Source: Bacteroidales bacterium UBA1754
GTDB lineage: Bacteria > Bacteroidota > Bacteroidia > Bacteroidales > Paludibacteraceae
Direction: 5' to 3'
Assembly (NCBI GenBank): GCA_002315615.1
Contig: DCHK01000030.1
Location: forward strand, 1-15,662
Length of the DNA stretch: 15,662 bases
How positions within the stretch are numbered: position 1 is the stretch's first letter; every line of letters begins with the position of its first letter. The position numbers and the translations under genes are program-made. Below, piece by piece: positions 6,422 through 13,722 of the stretch. The notes under the pieces are model-generated. The model was given only the letters and a program-made list of their open reading frames with translations, was not told the DNA's origin and did not search any database.

Positions 6422-8671
6422 ATGGATACGAATTTAGATGAAGATGAAATGATTCAAAAAGAGTATAACGCTCTTGTTTTTGATTATTTAAATTCGAGTC
6501 ATCGAAAGAAAACCGCCATCATCGAAAAGGCGTTTAACTTTGCCAAACAGGCGCACTCAGGCGTTCGTCGCCGTTCGGGCGAGCCGTATATTATGCACCC
6601 GCTTGCTGTGGCACGAATTGTGGCAAAAGAAATCGGTTTAGGTTCTACTTCTATTTGTGCTGCCTTGCTACACGACGTGGTGGAAGATACCGAATATACT
6701 ACCGAAGACATTGCAAGTATGTTTGGCGAAAAAGTTGCTTCTATCGTCGATGGACTGACAAAAATTTCGGGTGGCGTTTTTGCCAACGAAGCCTCTAAAC
6801 AAGCCGAAAATTTTAGAAAACTATTGCTCACAATGAGCGAAGACATCAGAGTAGTGCTGATAAAAATGGCTGATAGACTTCACAATATGCGAACATTGAG
6901 TTCGATGCCACCTGCAAAGCAACACAAAATAGCAGGCGAAACGCAATACATATACGCACCACTTGCTCATCGACTTGGACTTTTTGCCATTAAAACCGAA
7001 CTCGAAAACCTTAGTTTTCTATACGAACATCCCGAAATTTACCACGAAATAGAAGGAAAACTCGAAGCTACAAAAGACGCACGTACCATACTTTACAAAG
7101 AATTTGCCAAACCGATAAAAGACAAGTTGGCTACACTGCCTTTCAAGATTGAAATTTCATCTCGAATAAAATCCATTTTTTCCATTTGGAACAAAATGCA
7201 GAGGAAAAATGTTTCTTTCAACGAAATTTATGATTTGCTCGCTATGCGCATCGTTTTCGACCTTGGCGAAGAAAGTATGAACATAGAAGAAGAACGAGCA
7301 CTTTGTTGGCAAATTTACTCTATCATTACAAGTTTGTACACACCTCACCCCGAACGCACACGCGACTGGATAAGTACGCCGAAAGCCAACGGATACGAGG
7401 CCTTACACGTAACGGTGATGGACACTCACGGAAATTGGATAGAAGTGCAAATTCGCAGTCAGCGAATGGACGACATTGCCGAAAAAGGTTTTGCTGCACA
7501 TTGGAAATACAAAGAATATAAGGAAGGAAGTGCCGAGCAAAAAGAATCGGAACTCGATAAATGGTTAAAAACTATTAAAGAATTGCTCGAAAATCCAGAC
7601 CCAAATGCAATGGATTTTCTTGATACTTTCAAATTGAGTCTGTTCGCTTCAGAGATATTTATTTTCACACCCAAAGGCGACATCAAAACAATGCCGATAA
7701 ACTCTACGGTATTGGATTTTGCGTTCTTTATGCACACCGATCTTGGTTTGCACTGCATAGGTGCAAAAGTGAACCACAAACTTGTTTCGCTCAACCACAA
7801 ATTGCAAGCGGGCGACCAAGTTGAAATTCTTACTTCGCAAAAACAACAACCTCAGCCCGAATGGATAGACTTTGTGAATACTGCTCGTGCAAAGAAAGAA
7901 ATAAAAAGCCTGTTCAAACTCGAATATCGCGGTTTTGCCAAAAAAGGCGAAAAAGAATTGAACGAAGAAATGAAAAAATATGGTGTTCCACTGAATACCG
8001 AAAACATTGCGCACATCGTTTCGGAATTTAATTTGCACGATAGCGACGATTTGTTCTACAAAGTAGGAAAAGGACTGATAACCATAGACGAAATAAAAAA
8101 ACTCTTCAAAATAAAAACTCAAAGCAAGTGGGTAAACTATTGGAAACTGAACTTTTTTGGATTAGGAAAGAAAAATAACAGCGACGAACAAAAGAAAGAG
8201 CATCACGTAATAGAAAAAGGACAAACGCTGAAAGTGACCGACGAAGATTTTGGCAAAACTTATAAAATTGCCACTTGTTGCAATCCTATTCCAGGCGACT
8301 CGATTCTCGGTTTTATTGACGAAGACAATACCATTATCGTTCATAAATGCGATTGCCCTGTAGCAACCAAACGCAAAGCAAGTTTCGGCGAAAAAATTGT
8401 AACGGCAGAATGGGCTACGCACAAAATGCTTTCGTTCCCCGCAGTTATCGAGGTGAAAGGATTCGATAAAACTGGAATTTTGATTGAAATTCTGCGTGTC
8501 ATTTCTGAAGAATATTCGGTGAATATGCAGAAAGTAGATTTTGAAACCCACGATGGCATTTTCGATGGCACTATAAAACTCTATGTGCACGATACCGAAG
8601 ATATCAACAATCTTTGTATGAAGATTTCAAAAATCAAAGAAGTGGAATCTGTAAACAGAATTTTCGAATAG
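6422..8671 (+). CDS. rel: Bifunctional (p)ppGpp synthetase/hydrolase (RelA/SpoT homologue)
   Basis: This cytoplasmic enzyme makes and breaks the stringent-response alarmone (p)ppGpp in response to amino-acid starvation. The 749-residue protein has the full long-RSH layout. The HD hydrolase domain has H59, H84-D85, E88-D89 and D151 of DRLHNM. The synthetase domain has SRIKSIFSIWNKM (247-259), YDLLAMRIVF (270-279), NGYEALH (323-329) and EVQIRS (341-346). A TGS domain spans about 412-472, a cysteine-containing CC segment has C619-C620 and C643/C645, and an ACT domain occupies about 671-749. The synthetase loop reads RTRD (312-315), close to the RxKD type of bifunctional enzymes rather than the ExDD of E. 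coli RelA. The frame opens with TTG at 6401, but the ATG at 6422 is preferred. It lies 33 bases after the M23 gene and may be co-transcribed with it. Confidence 0.96.
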   Translation: MDTNLDEDEMIQKEYNALVFDYLNSSHRKKTAIIEKAFNFAKQAHSGVRRRSGEPYIMHPLAVARIVAKEIGLGSTSICAALLHDVVEDTEYTTEDIASMFGEKVASIVDGLTKISGGVFANEASKQAENFRKLLLTMSEDIRVVLIKMADRLHNMRTLSSMPPAKQHKIAGETQYIYAPLAHRLGLFAIKTELENLSFLYEHPEIYHEIEGKLEATKDARTILYKEFAKPIKDKLATLPFKIEISSRIKSIFSIWNKMQRKNVSFNEIYDLLAMRIVFDLGEESMNIEEERALCWQIYSIITSLYTPHPERTRDWISTPKANGYEALHVTVMDTHGNWIEVQIRSQRMDDIAEKGFAAHWKYKEYKEGSAEQKESELDKWLKTIKELLENPDPNAMDFLDTFKLSLFASEIFIFTPKGDIKTMPINSTVLDFAFFMHTDLGLHCIGAKVNHKLVSLNHKLQAGDQVEILTSQKQQPQPEWIDFVNTARAKKEIKSLFKLEYRGFAKKGEKELNEEMKKYGVPLNTENIAHIVSEFNLHDSDDLFYKVGKGLITIDEIKKLFKIKTQSKWVNYWKLNFFGLGKKNNSDEQKKEHHVIEKGQTLKVTDEDFGKTYKIATCCNPIPGDSILGFIDEDNTIIVHKCDCPVATKRKASFGEKIVTAEWATHKMLSFPAVIEVKGFDKTGILIEILRVISEEYSVNMQKVDFETHDGIFDGTIKLYVHDTEDINNLCMKISKIKEVESVNRIFE

Positions 8672-8677
8672 AAATAC

Positions 8678-8685
8678 TACCTTTG
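8678..8685 (+). promoter_or_regulatory. Predicted -7 promoter box for miaB
   Basis: TACCTTTG is an exact match to TAnnTTTG in the 34-base gap between the rel stop and the miaB ATG, ending 20 bases before that ATG. I see no -33 match at the usual spacing. It suggests miaB has its own promoter in addition to any read-through from rel. Confidence 0.5.
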
Positions 8686-8705
8686 TTGCGCAAAAAAACG
8701 TATTT

Positions 8706-10034
8706 ATGAATACCGACAAAAAACTGTTTATCGAAACATACGGTTGCCAAATGAATGCAGCCGATAGCGAAGTTGTGGCAGCCATTATGCAAACTGCAGG
8801 TTACAATGTGTGCGACGACGAAAAACAAGCCGACCTTGTACTTGTAAACACTTGCTCCATTCGCGACAATGCCGAGCAAAAAGTAATTGCTCGTCTGCAA
8901 TACTTGCAATCGCTAAAAAAGAACAACAAACAGTTGATTATTGGTGTCATTGGTTGTATGGCAGAACGTGCCAAACAAGATTTGATAGACAACCACGGCG
9001 TGAATATTGTTGCTGGTCCTGATTCATATATGGATTTGCCAAATTTGGTAGGTTTGGCAGAAAACAAACACAACGCCATCAATGTAGAACTTTCGACCAC
9101 CGAAACTTATCGCAACATCATTCCTAAACGATTAGGATTTAACAAAATTTCTGGATTCATATCCATTATGCGTGGATGCAATAATTTCTGCTCGTACTGC
9201 ATTGTTCCATACACTCGCGGACGCGAACGAAGTCGCGATGTAGAAAGTATTTTGAACGAAGCCGAAGATTTGAGACAGCAAGGTTACAAAGAAATAACGC
9301 TACTTGGACAAAATGTAAATTCATATCATTTCCAAAAAGACGGCGAGGATATTGATTTCCCAACATTGCTCGAAATTGTAGCGCGAAGAATGCCAGATAT
9401 GCGTATTCGTTTCACCACTTCGCATCCGAAAGATATGAGCGATAAAACATTGGAGGTAATTGCAAAATACAACAATCTTTGCAAAAGCATTCACTTGCCT
9501 GTACAGTCGGGTAGCAACCGCATTCTGCAACTGATGAACAGAAAATATACGCGTGAGTGGTATCTTGAACGTATTGCAGCCATTCGTCGAATTTTGCCCG
9601 AATGTAGCATTTCTACCGATATTTTTTGTGGTTTTCATTCTGAAACAGAAGAAGACCACAAGCAAACGCTCGACCTTATGCGCGAAGTAGGATTCGACAC
9701 TGCGTTTATGTTCAAATATTCCGAACGACCAGGAACTTTTGCATCGAAAAATTTGCCCGACGACATTTCAGAAGAAGTGAAAGTGCGTCGCTTGCAAGAA
9801 ATTATTGATTTGCAAAATCAACTTTCGGGAGAAAGCAACAAACGCGACATTGGTAAAACTTTTGAAGTACTTATAGAAGGTACGTCAAAGCGCTCTACTG
9901 CCGAATTTTTCGGACGCACATCGCAAAACAAAGTCGTAGTTTTTGCTCGCAAAGACACAAAAGTGGGCGACATTGTAAAAGTAAAAATCAACAATGTTTC
10001 GTCGGCAACGCTGCTTGGCGAAATTGTTGACTGA
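8706..10034 (+). CDS. miaB: tRNA-2-methylthio-N6-dimethylallyladenosine synthase MiaB
   Basis: MiaB is a radical-SAM methylthiotransferase that adds a methylthio group to i6A at position 37 of tRNAs reading U-starting codons, giving ms2i6A. The 442-residue protein has the expected three parts. The N-terminal UPF0004 domain has cysteines C14, C50 and C84 for the auxiliary 4Fe-4S cluster. The radical-SAM core has CNNFCSYC with C158, C162 and C165. A C-terminal TRAM domain (about 380-442) binds RNA. The TYGCQMNxxDSE opening and the GCMAER block mark MiaB rather than RimO or MtaB. It follows rel by 34 bases, with a promoter-like box in the gap, and its stop lies 2 bases from the end of the convergent esterase gene. 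The isopentenyltransferase MiaA that makes its substrate must be encoded elsewhere. Confidence 0.98.
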   Translation: MNTDKKLFIETYGCQMNAADSEVVAAIMQTAGYNVCDDEKQADLVLVNTCSIRDNAEQKVIARLQYLQSLKKNNKQLIIGVIGCMAERAKQDLIDNHGVNIVAGPDSYMDLPNLVGLAENKHNAINVELSTTETYRNIIPKRLGFNKISGFISIMRGCNNFCSYCIVPYTRGRERSRDVESILNEAEDLRQQGYKEITLLGQNVNSYHFQKDGEDIDFPTLLEIVARRMPDMRIRFTTSHPKDMSDKTLEVIAKYNNLCKSIHLPVQSGSNRILQLMNRKYTREWYLERIAAIRRILPECSISTDIFCGFHSETEEDHKQTLDLMREVGFDTAFMFKYSERPGTFASKNLPDDISEEVKVRRLQEIIDLQNQLSGESNKRDIGKTFEVLIEGTSKRSTAEFFGRTSQNKVVVFARKDTKVGDIVKVKINNVSSATLLGEIVD

Positions 10035-10036
10035 CA

Positions 10037-10624
10037 TCAAATTAGTCCGTTCTTTTTCCTAATTTCTTCCACCAAAGGCAAAACTGCTTTGTACAATACT
10101 TTTTCGTTTAGTCGATGTTCGCCATCGAAACGAAATGCCGTGTTTGGATAAAGTTTTTTGAAAGCGTCGTAGGTATGAACAATAGGGTCGTTGATACCGA
10201 AAAGTCCGTAAGTATTTTCTTTGTCGAAATCGGTAATGCCTTTGAATTGCTGGCGCTCCATTTGGCAATAGTGCGTAATAATATCGCGCGTTATCTTAAA
10301 CTTTTTCTGATTGTCTTTTCTGCCGTTCAAAAAAGCGTGTTCGCCCGTTTTAAGCAAACCATATTGCGACATATTGAATGCTGGATTCACACATATTTTT
10401 CTGAAACCAAACATTTGTTGTGCATACATTCCGCCCATACTTGTGCCGATAATTAAATCGGGCTGATTTTCTTCGCAATAACTACGCAAGTAAGGCAATG
10501 CTTCTATTGGGTCAACAGGAATATCGGGGGCAATTATTTCGTCATTTGGCAATGCTTTTCGCAAAGATTCTACCGTGCCACTTGCACCAGAAGAACCATA
10601 TCCGTGGAAATAAACAATTTTCAT
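10037..10624 (-). CDS. YqiA-like alpha/beta hydrolase (predicted esterase)
   Basis: This small cytoplasmic alpha/beta-hydrolase of 195 residues resembles the YqiA/UPF0227 esterase family, whose members hydrolyse short acyl esters in vitro; the natural substrate is unknown. Visible features are the oxyanion-hole region YFHGYGSSG (5-13), the nucleophile elbow GTSMGG with Ser62, the acid Asp146 in GINDP, and the general base His170 in GEHR, so the triad appears complete. It has no signal peptide and no lid insertion beyond the family norm. The ATG at 10624 is the natural start, with a TATCTTTG promoter box 24 bases upstream. It converges on miaB with 2 bases between the stops and diverges from the BASS transporter. 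The neighbours give no clue to its substrate. Confidence 0.87.
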   Translation of the reverse strand: MKIVYFHGYGSSGASGTVESLRKALPNDEIIAPDIPVDPIEALPYLRSYCEENQPDLIIGTSMGGMYAQQMFGFRKICVNPAFNMSQYGLLKTGEHAFLNGRKDNQKKFKITRDIITHYCQMERQQFKGITDFDKENTYGLFGINDPIVHTYDAFKKLYPNTAFRFDGEHRLNEKVLYKAVLPLVEEIRKKNGLI

Positions 10625-10648
10625 CTTTCACTTCGTTTTATGTTCACA

Positions 10649-10656
10649 CAAAGATA
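10649..10656 (-). promoter_or_regulatory. Predicted -7 promoter box for the esterase gene
   Basis: The minus strand reads TATCTTTG, an exact TAnnTTTG match, 24 bases before the ATG at 10624. The surrounding TTATCTTTGTGTG is almost identical to the alaS box. No -33 match appears at standard spacing. Confidence 0.5.
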
Positions 10657-10700
10657 AATATCGATTAGAAAAAAAAGAGACCAAATGACATAAAAATAAC

Positions 10701-10708
10701 TAATTTTG
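10701..10708 (+). promoter_or_regulatory. Predicted -7 promoter box for the BASS transporter gene
   Basis: TAATTTTG matches TAnnTTTG exactly, and only 8 bases separate it from the ATG at 10717. If it is used, transcription would begin within a few bases of the start codon and the mRNA would be leaderless or nearly so. No -33 element is evident. Confidence 0.42.
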
Positions 10709-10716
10709 CAGTCGCT

Positions 10717-11682
10717 ATGAAGAAAATTATTCAATTCATAAAAAACTGGACTTTGCCAATATCGATGATAATTGGCGTGTTAGGTTATTTTATTTACACA
10801 AATATACCTTTTCTTGCACCAACAAAACCCATTGTAAACGAATCTGTCGGCATCATTCAACCATTGCTTATTTTCTCGATGTTGTTTCTTACTTTCTGCA
10901 AAGTGAAACCAAGCGACCTACAACTGCGAATATGGTTTTTGTGGTTAGCAATTATCCAATCTTCGCTATTTGCTGCTTTGGCATTTTTGCTATACTTGTA
11001 TCCTGACACACATTGGCGACTAATAATAGAAAGTGCAATGCTTTGTATTATCTGTCCTACTGCTACTGCGGGTGCGGTCGTTACGATGAAATTGGGTGGA
11101 AATGCCGCAAGTTTGACGACCTACACCATACTCATCAATCTTGTAGTGGCTATCGTTATACCACTTCTTGTGCCAATTGCACATCCGCAAGTTGGAATTT
11201 CGTTTATTCCTGCGTTTTTTATCATCATTAGAAAAGTATTTCCTTTGCTAATTTGCCCATTATTAGCGGCTTGGCTTGTAAGATATTGTTTCCCGAAACT
11301 GCATAGCAAATTACTTGAGTGCAAAGACTTGGCTTTTTATTTATGGGCAATAGCACTTGCCATAGCCATTGCCGTAACGTGCAAAGCACTGGTACACAGT
11401 GGCGAAAGTTTCTCGCACATTTTGGGCATTGGAGCAACGTCGCTCATCTGCTGTATTTTTCAGTTTGCCGTGGGCAAAAAAATCGGTACGCTATACGGCG
11501 AACGCATCGAGGGTGGACAGTCAATTGGACAAAAAAATACGGTTTTTATAATTTGGTTAGGATACACATTTATGAGTCCGGTTACATCCATTTCGGGTGG
11601 ACTTTACAGTGTTTGGCACAACACCATAAATAGTTATCAACTATGGAAAAAACGAAAAGACGACGAAAAAATCAACCAATAG
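10717..11682 (+). CDS. BASS-family (bile acid:sodium symporter-like) membrane transporter
   Basis: This predicted inner-membrane transporter has 321 residues and about nine or ten hydrophobic segments. Resemblance to the bile acid:Na+ symporter (SBF/BASS) superfamily rests on three blocks: CPTATAGAVVTMKLGGNAA (113-131) followed by a hydrophobic INLVVA segment; GERIEGGQSIGQKNTVF (251-267), which corresponds to the family's conserved crossing region; and YSVWHN (287-292) near the end. BASS proteins generally move organic anions together with sodium, but the substrate cannot be read from the sequence. The C-terminus is a charged cytoplasmic tail. Its start codon sits directly after a promoter-like box, and its last 11 bases overlap the end of the convergent metallopeptidase gene. 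Assignment to the superfamily is fairly sure, to a substrate not at all. Confidence 0.82.
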   Translation: MKKIIQFIKNWTLPISMIIGVLGYFIYTNIPFLAPTKPIVNESVGIIQPLLIFSMLFLTFCKVKPSDLQLRIWFLWLAIIQSSLFAALAFLLYLYPDTHWRLIIESAMLCIICPTATAGAVVTMKLGGNAASLTTYTILINLVVAIVIPLLVPIAHPQVGISFIPAFFIIIRKVFPLLICPLLAAWLVRYCFPKLHSKLLECKDLAFYLWAIALAIAIAVTCKALVHSGESFSHILGIGATSLICCIFQFAVGKKIGTLYGERIEGGQSIGQKNTVFIIWLGYTFMSPVTSISGGLYSVWHNTINSYQLWKKRKDDEKINQ

Positions 11683-12370
11683 AATACCCCTTCAGTTCTT
11701 TCTTGTATTCTTCTGATTTTCCACCAGAAACCTCGTCGAGCAATTTATAAAAATTACTACTATGGTCCATAAATTTTGTGTGGCAAAGTTCGTGAAGCAT
11801 CACGTAACGAATAAGGTGTTCGGGCAACGTAAGCAGATACATATTTAGGTTTATGTTTTTATCGGACGAGCAACTTCCCCAACGTGTGTGTGCCGAAGAA
11901 ATTCTTAAATCTTTATATTCAAAACCACATCTATTTGCTTCTTGCTTTAGCATATCGGGGAAAAGACGATGAGCCTCTTTCCGCAAAAGGTGTTCGAAAA
12001 CACCACGAAATATCTTTTGCGAACGAAAACTCAACGGATTATCTGTCCCTGGAAACGTAATGTAAATCTTATTTCCTTTGGTTATTCGTAAATAATCTTT
12101 TTGTGGCAGTGGCACAAGGTACATTTCGAACGAAAAAGTGCGCGTAGGATTTTCGATAGTAAACATGCGTTTCTTTGATGCCAAATTTGCCCGTTTTTTT
12201 TCGATTATTTCAATCTTTGACTCGACAAACGATATCGCATCGTCGTACGACGAAAAAAACGGCAGAGAAACTCGTATTTGCTCTGCCGTAATTTTTACGT
12301 TTATATTACGCGAACGAATGTTTTTCTTCAAAACAACTTCGCCCAATATTGGATGGTCAATAATTTTCAT
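11672..12370 (-). CDS. YgjP-like (DUF45/SprT-like) zinc metallopeptidase
   Basis: This protein of 232 residues belongs to the YgjP/DUF45 group of M48-like metallohydrolases. The zinc site is HELCH (H193, E194, H197), with H203 in MDHSS as the likely third ligand. The characteristic preceding blocks are HTRWGSCSSDKNINLN (161-176) and LPEHLIRYVMLHE (182-194). The first 100 residues form the beta-rich N-terminal half typical of the family. No signal peptide or membrane segment is visible, so it is probably cytoplasmic. Its cellular role is not established; related proteins often lie beside restriction or housekeeping genes without a fixed partner. The stop overlaps the transporter gene by 11 bp. 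A three-unit heptamer repeat lies 6 bases upstream of the ATG. Confidence 0.9.
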   Translation of the reverse strand: MKIIDHPILGEVVLKKNIRSRNINVKITAEQIRVSLPFFSSYDDAISFVESKIEIIEKKRANLASKKRMFTIENPTRTFSFEMYLVPLPQKDYLRITKGNKIYITFPGTDNPLSFRSQKIFRGVFEHLLRKEAHRLFPDMLKQEANRCGFEYKDLRISSAHTRWGSCSSDKNINLNMYLLTLPEHLIRYVMLHELCHTKFMDHSSNFYKLLDEVSGGKSEEYKKELKGYSIG

Positions 12371-12376
12371 AATGAG

Positions 12377-12397
12377 TAGTTAGAAGTTAGGAGTTAG
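12377..12397. repeat. Three tandem heptamers NAGTTAG before the metallopeptidase start
   Basis: TAGTTAG, AAGTTAG and GAGTTAG lie end to end (12377-12383, 12384-12390, 12391-12397), differing only in the first base or two. The array is 6 bases upstream of the ATG of the minus-strand metallopeptidase, where it reads CTAACTN. It has the same period and nearly the same place relative to a start codon as the AAAATTA array before uppP. Confidence 0.7.
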
Positions 12398-12435
12398 AAA
12401 TTTGTAATATTTACGCTCATAATTTCTCACAAAAC

Positions 12436-12477
12436 TCGCTTCTTGTCTCTTGTTTCTCTTATCTTGCTTCTCTTATC
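12436..12477. repeat. Six degenerate pyrimidine heptamers at the end of oadB
   Basis: Six successive 7-base units on the + strand all begin with T and end in TC: TCGCTTC, TTGTCTC, TTGTTTC, TCTTATC, TTGCTTC, TCTTATC. On the minus strand each unit starts with GA. The last unit runs into the stop codon of oadB (12473-12475), and the others lie in the 3' flank of oadB. The array has no stem-forming potential, so it is not an obvious terminator. Confidence 0.65.
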
Positions 12478-13717
12478 CCAAGAATGAGATAAGAATACCT
12501 GCTGCAACAGCCGAACCAATTACGCCTGCCACGTTTGACGACATACAATAGTTCAACACGTGGTTTTTAGGGTCGTATTTCAGTGCAATGTCATTTGCTA
12601 CACGCGATGCCATTGGTACTGCACTCAAGCCCGTTGCACCGATAAGTGGATTGATTTTCTTTTTGCTGAAAAGGTTCATCAATTTCACTAACATAATGCC
12701 ACCGAAAATAGAGAAACCAAAAGCAAAGAAACCACCAGTTACAATTCCAATTGTTGTCCAATTAAGGAAAGCATCAACCGTCATTGTAGCACCTACCGAA
12801 AGTCCAAGGAAAATGGTAGCAGCATTCATAATGCCGTTTGAGGCAGTCTCGAAAAGTCGCGAAGTGCTTGCGCCAATTTCCTTAATTAAGTTACCAAACA
12901 TCAACATTCCGACCAACGAAACCGCATCTGGAACGATAATAGCTACGATAGTAGTAACCGCTATTGGGAACATAATTTTAAGCGCACGCATATTTTTGAA
13001 CTCTTGTTTTGAAGGATAAAGTTTGTCTTGTTCCTTCATATTTATCATTAGTTCTTTTTTGCTACAAGTAAGTTTCACTACCAAAGGAATAATTACAGGC
13101 ACCAAAGCCATATAAGAATAGGCTGCAATAGCGATAGGACCAAGCAAATGTGGTGCTAATTTTAGCGTTGTGAAAATGGCTGTAGGACCATCTGCACCAC
13201 CAATGATAGCAAGAGAACCCGCCTCTGGCATTGTGAAGAAAAATGACGCAATGATAAGCACAGCAAAAATACCAAATTGCGCACCTGCACCGAAAATTGC
13301 TAATTTCAAATTGCGAAGCATCGGACCAAAATCAGTTAAAGCACCCACACCCATAAAGATGATTGGTGGCAGCAAACCTGATTTTATCAACGCATAATAA
13401 ATCATATTCATCAACCCCAAATCGTGTGCAATTTCGGGCAATGACATTTCGTACACGTTTTTCGATACCTCAACACCGTTTTTCATAAAATGCATCATAC
13501 CCTCGCCATCGGCACCAAGCACGCCCATTCCGCCACCAGGGAAATTTGCGATGAGCACACCGAAAGCAATCGGTACAAGCAACAATGGCTCAAATCCTTT
13601 TTTAATACCCAAATAGAGCAAAAGGAAAGCCAAAGCGTACATTATGAGGAAACGCGGATCGGCTGCAATGTCACCGAGTGCCGTCATTCCATATATTTTA
13701 GAAAAAATCTCTTCCAT
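12473..13717 (-). CDS. oadB: Sodium ion-translocating decarboxylase beta subunit (OadB family)
   Basis: This is the membrane subunit that decarboxylates the carboxybiotin formed by the alpha subunit and couples the step to Na+ export across the inner membrane. The 414-residue protein has a normal length and many hydrophobic segments. Family signatures include the GLLPPIIFMGVGALTDFGPM segment (114-133), GGADGPTAIF (173-182) with D176 at the place of the conserved Na+-site aspartate, the GLSVGATM block (315-322), and the C-terminal SNVAGVIGSAVAAG (394-407). The ATG at 13717 is 5 bases from the alpha gene stop, so the two are co-transcribed. Oxaloacetate, methylmalonyl-CoA and glutaconyl-CoA decarboxylases share this subunit type; the neighbouring keto-acid-type alpha subunit favours an oxaloacetate-like substrate. 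A separate gamma subunit gene is not found here. Confidence 0.94.
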   Translation of the reverse strand: MEEIFSKIYGMTALGDIAADPRFLIMYALAFLLLYLGIKKGFEPLLLVPIAFGVLIANFPGGGMGVLGADGEGMMHFMKNGVEVSKNVYEMSLPEIAHDLGLMNMIYYALIKSGLLPPIIFMGVGALTDFGPMLRNLKLAIFGAGAQFGIFAVLIIASFFFTMPEAGSLAIIGGADGPTAIFTTLKLAPHLLGPIAIAAYSYMALVPVIIPLVVKLTCSKKELMINMKEQDKLYPSKQEFKNMRALKIMFPIAVTTIVAIIVPDAVSLVGMLMFGNLIKEIGASTSRLFETASNGIMNAATIFLGLSVGATMTVDAFLNWTTIGIVTGGFFAFGFSIFGGIMLVKLMNLFSKKKINPLIGATGLSAVPMASRVANDIALKYDPKNHVLNYCMSSNVAGVIGSAVAAGILISFLG

Positions 13718-13722
13718 TCCTA

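Noticed and set aside
10039..10065. Inverted repeat AAATTAG / CTAATTT near the miaB-esterase junction as a terminator
   Set aside because: The stem is only 7 bp of nearly all A/T with a 13-base loop and no T-run, and it lies inside the esterase coding region.
10037..12370. Esterase, BASS transporter and metallopeptidase as a defence or secreted-product system
   Set aside because: They are on opposite strands, have separate promoters, and belong to families with unrelated housekeeping roles. Nothing ties them functionally.
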